Part shown: in pieces, positions 17,283 to 27,259 of the stretch
Layout: every line of letters begins with the position of its first letter
Position numbering within the stretch: the first letter of the stretch is position 1
Source of the DNA: JBFWUW01 sp050247075
GTDB lineage: Bacteria; Planctomycetota; Planctomycetia; Pirellulales; JBFWUW01
Assembly: GCA_050247075.1 (NCBI GenBank)
Contig: JBFWUW010000068.1
Coordinates: 1 to 36,106, forward strand
Reading direction: 5' to 3'
Length of the DNA stretch: 36,106 nt
The notes under the pieces: generated by a model
Told to the model about the DNA's origin: nothing
Seen by the model: only the letters and a program-made list of their open reading frames with translations
Database searches by the model: none
Translations under genes and position numbers: made by a program

Positions 17283-17768
17283 TCATTGCACTTGAAAAGC
17301 CTGTTGCGCCAGCGGTTGCCCCGCTAATGACATCCGGACCAGCCATGTTCCCGGCGGCGCGTCGGGCGGCAGGCGAAAGACCGCTTGAGTTGCCGTATCG
17401 GGCGAGTCCAAGGGCTGCGTCTGGTAGTGGTTTTGGTGGGCGATGCGTCCCTGGGGGTCGGTCCAATAGCAGGCCAACCACAGGCGGCGTCCCACGGGTG
17501 CGTGGGCAAAGCGAACATGCCACACCAGCTCTGGCCGGTCGAGCCGAGAGCATTCGGTAATGGTTGCCGGTTTCGTCCCTTGCGTGAGCCACGTCTCGGC
17601 CGCGACCAATCGGTCACCCGGCGCGGTCCGTTGCCACCATGTGGTGAGCAAGAAACCGCCCACGCCCAACAGAGCCAACGCCATGAGCAACCCGCGGACC
17701 AGCCAGCTTGTGGAACCGGCCGACGGCCGCGTGGCGGGCTGGCCAGCAGCGAGAGTACGGACAGGCAT
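17283..17768 (-). CDS. small single-pass membrane protein, unknown function
   Basis: The product is 161 residues. A Pro/Ser/Thr-rich N-terminus precedes one membrane helix (about 22-45, WLVRGLLMALALLGVGGFLL). The remaining 115 residues are predicted extracytoplasmic with a beta-sandwich feel (LVWHVRFAHAPVGRRLWLACY, PPGTWLVRMSLAG). I do not recognise a named family. The start is well supported because AAGGAG lies seven bases before the ATG. A competing frame at 17324-17839 on the same strand lacks this. The gene is divergent from the 89-residue gene at 18010. Confidence 0.7.
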   Translation of the reverse strand: MPVRTLAAGQPATRPSAGSTSWLVRGLLMALALLGVGGFLLTTWWQRTAPGDRLVAAETWLTQGTKPATITECSRLDRPELVWHVRFAHAPVGRRLWLACYWTDPQGRIAHQNHYQTQPLDSPDTATQAVFRLPPDAPPGTWLVRMSLAGQPLAQQAFQVQ

Positions 17769-18009
17769 GGAAGTTCTCCTTGCCGATGCTCCCCGTTAAG
17801 ATCCGCCCGAGCAGGCGCGACGGCCTTGTTTATAACCATTTTCGGCGGACAAGGCTGCGCGTGGCACCAACTTTGTTGGCCGCCGTTAGGTGAAAACCGC
17901 TTGCCCCTTGGCTAACTGTCGATTTGTTCCGCCTTGGTTCCCGTTGGACATATCGTGTAGTAAGATCGTGCGAAGTTCGTTTTCGTACCGCATCGCCGAG
18001 CACCTTGCC

Positions 18010-18279
18010 ATGTCCACGCCTGAACCGACCACGCAACCCTCTGGCGGCCCCTCGCCCCAAGAACTCAAACTGGCCCTGAAGGCCTTCAAGAAGCGCCTCA
18101 AACTGACGCGTCTAGACGCCGAATCCAACATCGGCGTTGGTCCCATGAGCGGCGGAGCCAATTCGGGCATCGTGGCCATTATGCCCCCCAACCAATACCC
18201 GCGGGCCGTATGGGAAGAACTGGTCAAACAAGGCAAGCTCAAACACGCCAGCGAAGGAATGTATTCGCTGGTGGGTTAG
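18010..18279 (+). CDS. small conserved protein, unknown function
   Basis: The product is 89 residues from the ATG at 18010. The frame is open upstream to 17890, but that part is Cys/Phe-rich and does not resemble coding sequence. After a Pro/Thr/Gly-rich start comes a basic helix (LKLALKAFKKRLKLTRLDAES), a Gly/Ser-rich turn (GVGPMSGGANSGIVAI), and a C-terminal helix-strand (PRAVWEELVKQGKLKHASEGMYSLVG). The end resembles a small winged-helix-type wing, but that is only an impression. My recollection is that very similar proteins occur across planctomycetes; I cannot check. No signal peptide is visible. Confidence 0.72.
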   Translation: MSTPEPTTQPSGGPSPQELKLALKAFKKRLKLTRLDAESNIGVGPMSGGANSGIVAIMPPNQYPRAVWEELVKQGKLKHASEGMYSLVG

Positions 18280-18291
18280 GCGGGCGGGCCT

Positions 18292-20187
18292 TCAACCCTG
18301 CGTCTTGACGGGTATTAGTTTGATCTGACGCAGATCCATCACGGCGGGACCGGGCTTGCTGGTGGCGCGAACTTCCAGCGTAAAGCGGCCAGGTTTTTCC
18401 AGCTTGACGCGGCCCAACGATTGCGGCTTGAACTGTTGAAACCCGCCCGTTTCGGGCACGGTCAGCTTGAGCGTTTGCTCCGCCAGGCGAAACTCCACCT
18501 GGCTGCCGCCGCTGCCGTTGCCGCAGCCGACCAACGCTTCAACGGAAAACTCACCCGGCATGGTGAGCTCGAATTCAAACTCGGCCCAATCGTCCGGCAA
18601 GATCCAATAGCCTAGTGTCTGCTTGTGGGGCAGCGGTTCGTATCGCAACATCACTCCATGGACCGTGGCCCACATGGCCGGCAGCGTCACGCTGCCATCG
18701 GCTTGTTGCGGGTTGGGCAGGTAGTCGGGGTTGGGCGACGGCATCTGCGCGCCAACCGCCAGCCGCCAGGCCGCCAGCAGGGCGGCCAATTCGGCCACGC
18801 GTTGCGGTTCATCGGCGGCCCGATTGCGGCCCTCGCCGATGTCGTGCGCCACATCGAACAGTTCGTGCCGACCCGTGTCGAAGAATTCAATCAGCTTCCA
18901 ATCGCCCCGGCGGATGGCTCCGCCGGGCCGGCTGCCTTGGTTGGCGTAGTGCGGGTAGTGCCAGTACAAGGCCCGCGGCTCTGGCGGCTGGCCCTGCAGT
19001 AGCAGGTTGGCCAGGCTTACACCGTCCACGCCATCGGCCGGCTGTGTTTGACCGGCTAGATCCAACAAGGTTGGCAACAGGTCGGCGCTCCACACGGGCG
19101 TCTCCTCCGTACCCTTCGAAATCTGGCCGGGCCAGGCGGCCAACAGCGGCACGCGGATGCCCCCTTCGTACAGCCAGCCTTTGCCTTCGCGCAGTGGTGA
19201 ATTGATGGTGGCTGGCGTGTTGGGCCCCTCGCGCGTGGCTAGCCCGCCGTTGTCGCTGGTGAAGACCACGATCGTCCGCTCGCTCAGCTTCAACTCCGCC
19301 AGCTTGTCGAGGATGCGGCCCACGCTGCTATCGAGGCTTTCCAGCATGGCGGCGTAGATGGGATTCTCTTGCTTGCCATGCGGAGTGCCGTCCCAGGCCG
19401 GGTATTGCTGGATCAATTCGTCCTGGCCCACCAGGGGCGTATGCACCGCGAAGTGCGGCATGTACAGAAAAAACGGCTGCTGCTGGTTTTCCACGATGAA
19501 TTTTTCCGCCTCGGCCGTCAGCCGGTCGGTCAGGTATTCCCCGGCTGGTGCCTGTTCCAAGCCAGGAATGGGCCGGCCGCCGCGGGTAAAAGGGGCCACA
19601 TAGCTGGCGGGCGAACCACGGTCGTCGCCGGCAATGTTCAGGCCAAAGCCTTGCCGCGTCGGCTCAAAACCGGCCCCTCCCAAATGCCACTTGCCGATGT
19701 GCGCGGTGGCGTAGCCGGCCGATTGCAGCAGTTCGGCCAGTGTCGTTTCATCCAGGGGCAATTGTTGCGCGAATGCAGGCCGCAGCAGCCGATGCGCCGG
19801 CATGTCGCCCCGGCCAGGCAGCCAATCGGTCAAATGCAGCCGCGCGGGGTGCTTGCCCGTCATCAGTGCCGCCCGCGTGGGGGAACAGACCGGACAGGCC
19901 GCATAAGCCTGGGTAAACCGCCGGCCCTCGGCCGCCAAGCGGTCGAGCCGCGGCGTGCGATGGAACTTGCTGCCATAGCAACCAAGGTCCGCCCACCCCA
20001 AGTCGTCCGCAAGTATCAATACGATGTTTGGCCTGCTCGGTGGATCTGCCTTTTCTTCGGCATAAACCCCGCGTAATGACCCGAATGGGACCAGCGCGAC
20101 AACAATTAGTGTAATAACTGCGTGTAGCAAACGGCTGCACAAAAAGGCAAGGCCGGCCAGAGTGGTCTGTGGGGACGACGATTGCAT
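18292..20187 (-). CDS. secreted S1-family sulfatase
   Basis: The product is 631 residues from the ATG at 20187 (a TTG four codons upstream is less likely). A signal-anchor or Sec peptide covers about 1-43. The sulfatase domain begins PNIVLILADDLGWADLGC, where Asp61 and Asp62 are metal ligands. CSPTR at 101-105 is the formylglycine motif, and Cys101 needs maturation by a formylglycine-generating enzyme not seen here. HIGKWHLGG and FTSDNGG are further family landmarks. After about residue 500 a beta-rich tail (WAEFEFELTMPGEFSVEALVG) looks like a carbohydrate-binding module. It should remove sulfate esters from sulfated polysaccharides in the periplasm or outside. It has its own promoter-like site at 20247-20275, so it may be expressed apart from the upstream DUF1501 gene. 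Confidence 0.95.
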   Translation of the reverse strand: MQSSSPQTTLAGLAFLCSRLLHAVITLIVVALVPFGSLRGVYAEEKADPPSRPNIVLILADDLGWADLGCYGSKFHRTPRLDRLAAEGRRFTQAYAACPVCSPTRAALMTGKHPARLHLTDWLPGRGDMPAHRLLRPAFAQQLPLDETTLAELLQSAGYATAHIGKWHLGGAGFEPTRQGFGLNIAGDDRGSPASYVAPFTRGGRPIPGLEQAPAGEYLTDRLTAEAEKFIVENQQQPFFLYMPHFAVHTPLVGQDELIQQYPAWDGTPHGKQENPIYAAMLESLDSSVGRILDKLAELKLSERTIVVFTSDNGGLATREGPNTPATINSPLREGKGWLYEGGIRVPLLAAWPGQISKGTEETPVWSADLLPTLLDLAGQTQPADGVDGVSLANLLLQGQPPEPRALYWHYPHYANQGSRPGGAIRRGDWKLIEFFDTGRHELFDVAHDIGEGRNRAADEPQRVAELAALLAAWRLAVGAQMPSPNPDYLPNPQQADGSVTLPAMWATVHGVMLRYEPLPHKQTLGYWILPDDWAEFEFELTMPGEFSVEALVGCGNGSGGSQVEFRLAEQTLKLTVPETGGFQQFKPQSLGRVKLEKPGRFTLEVRATSKPGPAVMDLRQIKLIPVKTQG

Positions 20188-20246
20188 GGACGACCTCAAA
20201 GTGGCCCGAAAGCGGGTAGTAGACAGGCGAGTGGTTCAGCAAGACC

Positions 20247-20275
20247 AATATCCGCCGCCACGATGGTTGGGTCAA
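20247..20275 (-). promoter_or_regulatory. promoter candidate for the sulfatase gene
   Basis: On the minus strand TTGACC (20270-20275, 5 of 6 matches) is followed after exactly 17 bases by GATATT (20247-20252, 4 of 6), about 60 bases before the sulfatase ATG. Consensus match only. Confidence 0.42.
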
Positions 20276-20370
20276 ACCTTTTCAGGAGGATGGTGTAACG
20301 GGAAGGGCCCGCAAACAGCGACGCAATCGCCACGCCTTGGCCTGGCAAATTGCTTCTCGGCGGTGCCCGA

Positions 20371-21654
20371 TCAGGATGCGAATAGTCTTGCAATCGGCTG
20401 GCCTTGGTCGGTTACAGGAACAGGCCGGTCACCGGCGTAAAGGTGCTTGCTGTAATCAACGCCAACGGCCGCGCAAATGGTGGCGAAGAAGTCAGGAACG
20501 CTGGCGGGGTCGGAGACAATTTTCTTGGCAACCTCGTCCGTCTCACCGTAGGCACCACAGTGCGCCAAGCCACCGCCCGCCAGGACACAACTGAAAGTGG
20601 ATCCTTGGTGACCGCGTCCTCCACCGCTATCGAACTCCGGCGGACGGCCAAATTCGGAAGTGATCACGATCAATGTCTTGTCGAGCAGCTTCTTCTCTTC
20701 GAGGTCCGTGATGAGAGTCGAGACAGCGGTGTCCATTTCCTGAATCAGTTTGTGCTGATTGACGATGCCACTGTTGTGGACATCCCAGCCAGATCCATTC
20801 AAAAAGTTCAGGTTGTGGCTGACTTCGATAAACCGCACACCCCGTTCCACCAGACGACGGCTCAACAAACAGCGTTGACCAAACTCACCGCCGTAGCGGT
20901 TCCGCAAATCACCTGGCTCGCCATCAAGATGAAAGACGCGATTGAATTCTGGACCGCTCAGTTTCATGCTCTGTTCAATCGCGGCTTCATAGTCCAGAAA
21001 CTTGGAAATTTTCGTTTCCCCCCGGCTGTTCTTTAGCGCGGCAAGGAACTGCTCGCGTCGACTTTGACGGTCGGCCGTAATCCCATCCGGACGCGATAAA
21101 CCCGCGGGACCACGGCCTGTTTCGGTCAAATACAGGTAGCCATACCTTGAGCCGAGAAACCCAGGTCCTCGCGTGACATTGGGATAGCCAATCAGTACGT
21201 ACGGAGGTGCATCTTCGTTGACCGCACCCCGCTCATGGACAATCAACGATCCCAGCGATGGGTAGGTCACGGTGCCGCTAATCGCACGACCGGTATGCAT
21301 GCGATTCGTCGCGGCGGCATGTTCATCAATGACATCGTGATTGACCGTGCGGACAGCCGTCACGCGATCCATCACCTTGGCCATTTGTTGGAGGTGCTCA
21401 CAAACCTGGACCCCTTCGACCGCGGTCTCAATCGGATCGTAGTAGCTTCCCGGCTTATTGGCTTTGGGGTCGCCCTTGGCTTTGGGATCGAACGTATCAA
21501 TCTGCCCCATGCCGCCCCCGAGCCAGACCGAGATGACATGCTCGGCCTTTCCTTGTAGCAGCGATCCCGCTCCATTCGCTGTTGCGATCCGAGGAAGGCT
21601 GATTGCCGCGGCCGCGCTGCTGGCGATAAACTGTCGGCGGGAGAGTTGATGCAT
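20371..21654 (-). CDS. DUF1501 protein with Tat signal
   Basis: The product is 427 residues from the ATG at 21654, with GGGGAA seven bases upstream. A TTG seven codons earlier is possible but less likely. The N-terminus MHQLSRRQFIASSAAAAISL is a twin-arginine signal (SRRQF at 5-9). The body is a classic DUF1501 protein, in the alkaline-phosphatase/sulfatase-like fold: VISVWLGGGMGQIDTFDPK, NMHTGR-type motif, FIEVSHNLNFLNGSGWDVH, TLIVITSEFGRPPEF, GRGHQG. The role of DUF1501 proteins is not settled. They are very abundant in planctomycetes and regularly lie just after DUF1549/DUF1553 genes, as here, 67 bases downstream of one. The base composition looks less GC-rich than the surroundings. Confidence 0.93.
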   Translation of the reverse strand: MHQLSRRQFIASSAAAAISLPRIATANGAGSLLQGKAEHVISVWLGGGMGQIDTFDPKAKGDPKANKPGSYYDPIETAVEGVQVCEHLQQMAKVMDRVTAVRTVNHDVIDEHAAATNRMHTGRAISGTVTYPSLGSLIVHERGAVNEDAPPYVLIGYPNVTRGPGFLGSRYGYLYLTETGRGPAGLSRPDGITADRQSRREQFLAALKNSRGETKISKFLDYEAAIEQSMKLSGPEFNRVFHLDGEPGDLRNRYGGEFGQRCLLSRRLVERGVRFIEVSHNLNFLNGSGWDVHNSGIVNQHKLIQEMDTAVSTLITDLEEKKLLDKTLIVITSEFGRPPEFDSGGGRGHQGSTFSCVLAGGGLAHCGAYGETDEVAKKIVSDPASVPDFFATICAAVGVDYSKHLYAGDRPVPVTDQGQPIARLFAS

Positions 21655-21721
21655 GATTGATTCCCCAAAACGCAATGCTTGAAGATGCGGGTGACAATCG
21701 ACTTCAGATTCCGGGTGGCGA

Positions 21722-24700
21722 TCAGGGAATCCAGACGAACTGGCGATCGTTCACCAGGCTCCAAAGGATGTCTTCGTAAACTTCCCGCCATTCGGGCCGG
21801 AGTCTTGGGTCATAGGAAGGGCCGCGCATGACCCGGCTTTGCCATTCATGTTGAATGTCGTTCGCTTCTGGCACCAGGTGATTCGTCCACGTGGATACCG
21901 GCAATGGGCTATCCAGGGGCGGCCGCCGCACCTGGTCTGCTGGCAATTGCCGTTCATCGAATCGAGACGCTAACGCGGGCATGAAGACCGAGCGCTCCTG
22001 AGCATTCGGATAGCGAGCGAAGAATCGCAAGAACAGCGAATCCAATAACCCCTCGGGGGTTTCCGCATCAATCGCCAACTGTGCCAGTTCACTCTGATTG
22101 GCGGCACGTGTGAGAGACATCGACAATGTGCCGTTGGCGAGAATTCCCGGTTGCAGCAAATGGGGACCGGTTTCACGGCCCGCAATCGGTTGTTGCCGCG
22201 TGCCGGTCCACCCAAAGGCTTCCAGGACATCTGCGATTGGCTGAGCACGAGGCAGTGATAAACTTGGCCGGTCGCGTTCGTTATTCAGTCCCGCGAACAT
22301 CCAGGCACGGCGGGGTGATCCAAGCGTCAACCTTTTGGTTATGGGCTCTGCTCCATCGTGCGTGAATGTCAACTCTCCGATATCCATCTCACGACCGGTT
22401 GCCGTGTATAAGGAATCGACAATCTGTTCAGCGGTCAATCGCCTAGGATCGGGAGCGTTGAAGAATCTTTGCTCCGCTGAAGCTTGTTGGTTCTGTCCAA
22501 TGGTTTCTCGCTGATAAGTATCTGAGGTCATCATCAACCGCAAGACATGTCGCAAGTCGTAATCGTGTGAAACCAGTTCATTCGCCAGCCATTGCAACAG
22601 TTCCGGGTGGCTGGCCGCTTTGCCTTCCCAATCATTGACAGGCTGGACGATGCCAGCTCCCATCAACCGATTCCAAAGTTGGTTGACGACGACCTGAGGG
22701 AAACGGTGGTTCCGCGGTGACGTAACTAAAGCCGCCAGACGTTCACGCGAGTCTTCCGGGTTTGCAACAAGGGCGTTGATATGCGGCCCATCCTCCACTC
22801 CGGTAAACGACGCGAAAGGCCATTTCGGCTGAACCTGTTCATCCGGTTTCAGCGTAACCTGGATCAATGACTCGCGGCCTATGCCCGCAAAGAACGCATC
22901 GGGCACACGGCTCGTTCTCGGAGGGGCTAGCTGTTTGCGGTTCAACATCGCGGCCAGCGAATACAGGTCTTCCTGCGAAGTGCTGTGATAAGGTGAATCA
23001 TGGCAGCGAGCGCATTGCAACTCGATACCAAGAAATGCGGACGCCACAATGTGGCCTTTGGCAGCCATGGGTGAATCGTTCTCTCCAGCCATTCCAAAGC
23101 CCGCGCTTCCCCCTTCACTGGCGCTTCCTCGCATCAAGATCAACTCCGTCACCATTCGATCGAGCGGCTTTCCATCGCGCAGTGATTCGTACAGAAACCA
23201 GCGAAATGGTCCTGTCGAGTTGAGCGACTGGTTCAGCAAAGTAGGGTTTTCGGCCAACAAATCCAGCCACAAGCTCACCCAATTGTCGGCATAACGTTCA
23301 TCGTACAAGAGTTGCTCAATCAGAGCCGTCCGCTTCTCGGGATCATCGCTGTCCAGAAACGCGCGAGCTTCTTCTTCCGTCGGCCCCGTTCCAACCGTAT
23401 CCAAGTAGACGCGCCGGAGGAATGCCGCTTCGTTGATGATGGGAGCCTGAGCGACTGCCTCGGGAGCAATGGGAGCATTCGGCCAGGCGGCACCGTCCTT
23501 GATCCAGCTTTCCAAGGTGGCAATCTGCTCGTCCGACAAACGCTTCTCGGTCGGCGGCATGTCGCCAGCGCGCACGCGAACAATCATCTCGCTGGCGCCA
23601 GGATCGCCCGGCACGACGGCAGCCAGTTCCGATTCCCCCATCGACAGAGCGCCCGCTCGCGAATTCAGCCGCAAGCCGCCTTGTTCTTTTTCTCCATGAC
23701 ATCGAAAGCATTGATCTCGTAGAATTGGCAGCACGTTGTCGTGGAAATGCCGGGTTGTCTTTTCATCCGTCCGTGCCGCTTCCCTCAACGCGATCGACAC
23801 CTTGGCAGCGACGAACTTGTCGATGGGATGGCCGCCGGAATCATCCGCGGATTGCGTCTCGTGTTGGACGGAACCTCTGGCGATCTCGTGTCTTTGCTCC
23901 CAGAATGCCGTTTGAGACGCGGCAGCCGCGCGACGTGTGGCATCTTCGAATGCCACCATTGCGGCCTCACACTGGCGCAATGCCGGTTCGATAGCCGCGT
24001 CCGTCAGCATCAACGGCGACGATGAATCGGCTTTTAAGACAAACAAGGGACCGTCACCATCGGCTTGCGCGGCCACGCAGACTTCACCCGATTCCGTCCG
24101 ATCGCTGTTGCCCCCCACCATCACTTCTAAAACGACCCGCAAACGCCGCGGACCATCTGGTTGGTCCGGCGGCACTACGTATTCGGTGAACGCTTCCTGT
24201 TGTGGAAACGGCAGCAGTCTGGCGCCGGGGACCAGCGGCTCGGGGACAGGCACGATTGGTTCAAGATTTCCACCCCGGCTGCGAACCGTTTTGGTGCGTG
24301 CCGCCAGTTGGCCGTCGATCCACAATCGACTGAGCGATCGGACTCGCACCAAAAAGCGTTGCTTACCAGCCGGCAATTCGACGTCGCCGGCAATTTGCAA
24401 CAGCAGCGGCGCATTCCAACTTGAACGAATGCCCCAGTCGTCATACCGCACCGGAATCCGCGGCAATAAGAACGAATCGCCCAGCCAGCGCGTTGATGCG
24501 GCCGGCCACGATTCGCTCTCGTGCAACCATCGGTCGCCCGCGGGCATGTTTTCGCTGAGTTGAAACAGCACGCGGCCAGCGGGAATGTCACCGAGATCGG
24601 GCATCATCTCGGGAGCGAGCTTTACGACGCGTTCTTCACCCACGCGATTGAACCGCGCGGCGAGTGTCTTGTCATCCAGCACCGTCCGATGAATGGCCAC

Positions 24701-25387
24701 GGAATCCAGCATTCCAGCAAAGCCGTTGCCAATGCGAATTTCATCCTCATCGACCACGGGCGGTTCCTTGGTCGGGCCGCCCATGTCCCACGTGCCGTCG
24801 GTCGGCTTGCCATTGACCCAACCGCGAATCGATTCCGGCTCACCAAAGCGATACGTCACCGCGACATGATGCCAGCCGGTCGCAGCGGGAAAACCGAGCG
24901 TCGAGGTCCAGCGATGCCAATGCTTGTCGCTGCTGGACAGCTTCGAGGCAAACAGAAAATTGACGCGAGCTTCCCCCTCTTTGCCCATGATCCTCAACGC
25001 CCAGTTCTGATTGTCGCGGGCGAACTTCGGTGATCCTGTACGGCCTTTGCCGATAATGTAGAGAGGCTCGCCATTGCGCACGCTGCTCGGATTGATCCAC
25101 GCTTCGAGCGTGATCTCGTCACCATTCTCGAAATCGAAATCGCTCGCGGGACCGGGGTCGGAAACGGAAAGATACGCTCCGGAATCGAGCGATATGGCCG
25201 TGTTGTTGGCGGCCATTTCCGGAAACTCAGGCGGGCGCGGTCCGGCCTGATCGCGCCCGATGTTGCCATGCGGTGCCAGCGGGGTTGTCTCTTCGGTGCC
25301 AAAGTCCCAGTGTGCAACCGGGGCAGCATTGGCGGCGGTGGAGAGAATAAAACTGAGTGCCATCAAGGCTAGTTGGGTGGGTCGCAT
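21722..25387 (-). CDS. LamG / PSCyt1 / DUF1549 / DUF1553 secreted fusion protein
   Basis: The product is 1221 residues. The open frame extends to 25921, but the first 178 codons overlap the esterase gene. The ATG at 25387 starts a clean signal peptide (MRPTQLALMALSFILSTAANA) after GAGGAATAAA. Residues about 25-210 are a LamG/concanavalin-like domain (AHWDFG, GDEITLEAWINPSS, GWHHVAVTYRFG). About 545-640 is the planctomycete cytochrome C domain with heme motif CFRCH (560-564) and DMPPTEKRLSDEQIATLESWI. DUF1549 follows with a second CARCH motif (792-796), then DUF1553 (about 930-1190). It is probably a secreted c-type heme protein that binds polysaccharide and pairs with the DUF1501 protein downstream. 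Hand-counted GC of a few lines is lower than in neighbours. Confidence 0.93.
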   Translation of the reverse strand: MRPTQLALMALSFILSTAANAAPVAHWDFGTEETTPLAPHGNIGRDQAGPRPPEFPEMAANNTAISLDSGAYLSVSDPGPASDFDFENGDEITLEAWINPSSVRNGEPLYIIGKGRTGSPKFARDNQNWALRIMGKEGEARVNFLFASKLSSSDKHWHRWTSTLGFPAATGWHHVAVTYRFGEPESIRGWVNGKPTDGTWDMGGPTKEPPVVDEDEIRIGNGFAGMLDSVAIHRTVLDDKTLAARFNRVGEERVVKLAPEMMPDLGDIPAGRVLFQLSENMPAGDRWLHESESWPAASTRWLGDSFLLPRIPVRYDDWGIRSSWNAPLLLQIAGDVELPAGKQRFLVRVRSLSRLWIDGQLAARTKTVRSRGGNLEPIVPVPEPLVPGARLLPFPQQEAFTEYVVPPDQPDGPRRLRVVLEVMVGGNSDRTESGEVCVAAQADGDGPLFVLKADSSSPLMLTDAAIEPALRQCEAAMVAFEDATRRAAAASQTAFWEQRHEIARGSVQHETQSADDSGGHPIDKFVAAKVSIALREAARTDEKTTRHFHDNVLPILRDQCFRCHGEKEQGGLRLNSRAGALSMGESELAAVVPGDPGASEMIVRVRAGDMPPTEKRLSDEQIATLESWIKDGAAWPNAPIAPEAVAQAPIINEAAFLRRVYLDTVGTGPTEEEARAFLDSDDPEKRTALIEQLLYDERYADNWVSLWLDLLAENPTLLNQSLNSTGPFRWFLYESLRDGKPLDRMVTELILMRGSASEGGSAGFGMAGENDSPMAAKGHIVASAFLGIELQCARCHDSPYHSTSQEDLYSLAAMLNRKQLAPPRTSRVPDAFFAGIGRESLIQVTLKPDEQVQPKWPFASFTGVEDGPHINALVANPEDSRERLAALVTSPRNHRFPQVVVNQLWNRLMGAGIVQPVNDWEGKAASHPELLQWLANELVSHDYDLRHVLRLMMTSDTYQRETIGQNQQASAEQRFFNAPDPRRLTAEQIVDSLYTATGREMDIGELTFTHDGAEPITKRLTLGSPRRAWMFAGLNNERDRPSLSLPRAQPIADVLEAFGWTGTRQQPIAGRETGPHLLQPGILANGTLSMSLTRAANQSELAQLAIDAETPEGLLDSLFLRFFARYPNAQERSVFMPALASRFDERQLPADQVRRPPLDSPLPVSTWTNHLVPEANDIQHEWQSRVMRGPSYDPRLRPEWREVYEDILWSLVNDRQFVWIP

Positions 25388-25473
25388 TTTATTCCTCGAA
25401 ACCCTGGAACTGGCGGGCAGGCGCTTTCGAGACGCAGCGGCCAAATCGGCACCAGCATGCCATTTAACGCGCG

Positions 25474-26391
25474 TCATTCCGCGGCTGGGCGTTCCAGCAA
25501 CTTGCGGCTTTTCAACCAGGCGGCGCAGCGGTCGGGCCACTGGCTGGCCGGATGTTCGCTGGGACGCAAGCCGAAGCCATGCCCGCCGCTGGCGTAGACG
25601 TGCAGTTCCGAGGGGACGCCCGCCTTCTTCAGCGCCAGATACATGCCGATGCTGTTTTCGGGGCTGATGCCGTCGTCGCCAGCATGGACAAAAAAGACGG
25701 GAGGCGTTTCCGCCGTCACGGGCACCTCTGGCTGCAGTTGGCCTTCTTCCACCAGATAGGCCGGGTAAATCAAAACGGCAAAGTCGGGCCGGCAACTGAC
25801 CTTGTCGATATCGTCGATGGCCTCGTAGCGGCGCTGGCCGAAGTTGGTACAGGCCGTGGCCGCCAGATGACCGCCCGCGGAAAAGCCCAAGATGCCGATC
25901 CGCGCCGGGGCGATCCCCCATTCGCTGGCATGGCCGCGGACGATGGACATGGCCCGCTGCGCGTCTTGCAACGGGGCGGCGTGTTTGGGCAGATTCTCGC
26001 GCCGCGGTACGCGGTATTTCAAGACAATGCCCGTCACTCCGATGGAATTGAGCCAGGCGGCGACTTCTTCCCCCTCCAGGTCCATCGCCAGGATATGGTA
26101 CCCGCCGCCTGGGCAGATCAGCACGGCCGCTCCGGTGTCGATTTCCTTGGATGGCTTATAGACCGTCAACATTGGCCGACTAACGTTGGTCAGCCGCTTG
26201 ACCGGCTTACCCCCTGTATCTTCAAGGTACTTCTCCGCTTCGATCTTTCCTGTCTCACCCGGCGCGGCCGCCGGCCAGACGGGCAGTTCTGGCGGTTGAT
26301 CGGCGGCCCGGCACAACACGCCGCCAAGCATCGCCAAAGCCAGAGCCGGGCAAACGGTTCGGCGGAGCGGGTTGCGAGTCTTACACATCAT
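25474..26391 (-). CDS. secreted alpha/beta hydrolase, acetyl-xylan-esterase-like
   Basis: The product is 305 residues from the first of two adjacent ATG codons at 26391, after AAGGG. A GTG 14 codons upstream is less likely. A hydrophobic signal (about 11-29) is followed by ELPVWPAAAPGETGK, a common opening of planctomycete esterases. LICPGGGYHILAMDLEGEEVA carries the oxyanion-hole region. The triad is readable: Ser171 in GFSAGGH, Asp239 or Asp240 in HAGDDGIS, and His271 in SGGHGFG. This matches the BD-FAE/endo-xylanase-associated esterase group, which removes acetyl or feruloyl groups from plant or algal polysaccharides. It lies between the DUF1080 and PSCyt/DUF1553 genes in the same orientation and probably shares their transcript. 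Confidence 0.9.
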   Translation of the reverse strand: MMCKTRNPLRRTVCPALALAMLGGVLCRAADQPPELPVWPAAAPGETGKIEAEKYLEDTGGKPVKRLTNVSRPMLTVYKPSKEIDTGAAVLICPGGGYHILAMDLEGEEVAAWLNSIGVTGIVLKYRVPRRENLPKHAAPLQDAQRAMSIVRGHASEWGIAPARIGILGFSAGGHLAATACTNFGQRRYEAIDDIDKVSCRPDFAVLIYPAYLVEEGQLQPEVPVTAETPPVFFVHAGDDGISPENSIGMYLALKKAGVPSELHVYASGGHGFGLRPSEHPASQWPDRCAAWLKSRKLLERPAAE

Positions 26392-26436
26392 GGAGAAACC
26401 CTTGAGTAACGGGAATTGCAATGAACTTCTCACAAA

Positions 26437-27165
<729 letters not shown>

Positions 27166-27180
27166 GATGGTATCCAGGAG

Positions 27181-27229
27181 GGGAAAGGATGAAGGCGAAA
27201 GGATGAGGTATGAGGTATGAAATGGGTGG
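27181..27229. repeat. 7-bp tandem repeat array D
   Basis: Seven units of 7 bases in register (plus strand): GGGAAAG, GATGAAG, GCGAAAG, GATGAGG, TATGAGG, TATGAAA, TGGGTGG. The units drift gradually, with a core of GATGARG. The array lies in the leader of the DUF1080 gene, 16 bases before its start codon. Confidence 0.65.
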
Positions 27230-27259
27230 CCTGCCCGGCGACTCCCCATCCAAAAACCT

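Noticed and set aside
17324..17839. 171-residue alternative leftward frame
   Set aside because: Cys/Arg/Pro-rich composition and no ribosome-binding site; the overlapping 161-residue frame has AAGGAG and a clean membrane helix.
25388..25921. 178-codon extension of the LamG/DUF1553 gene
   Set aside because: It lies on top of the esterase gene in another frame and has the low-complexity Arg/Gly composition of a shadow frame; the signal peptide begins at 25387.
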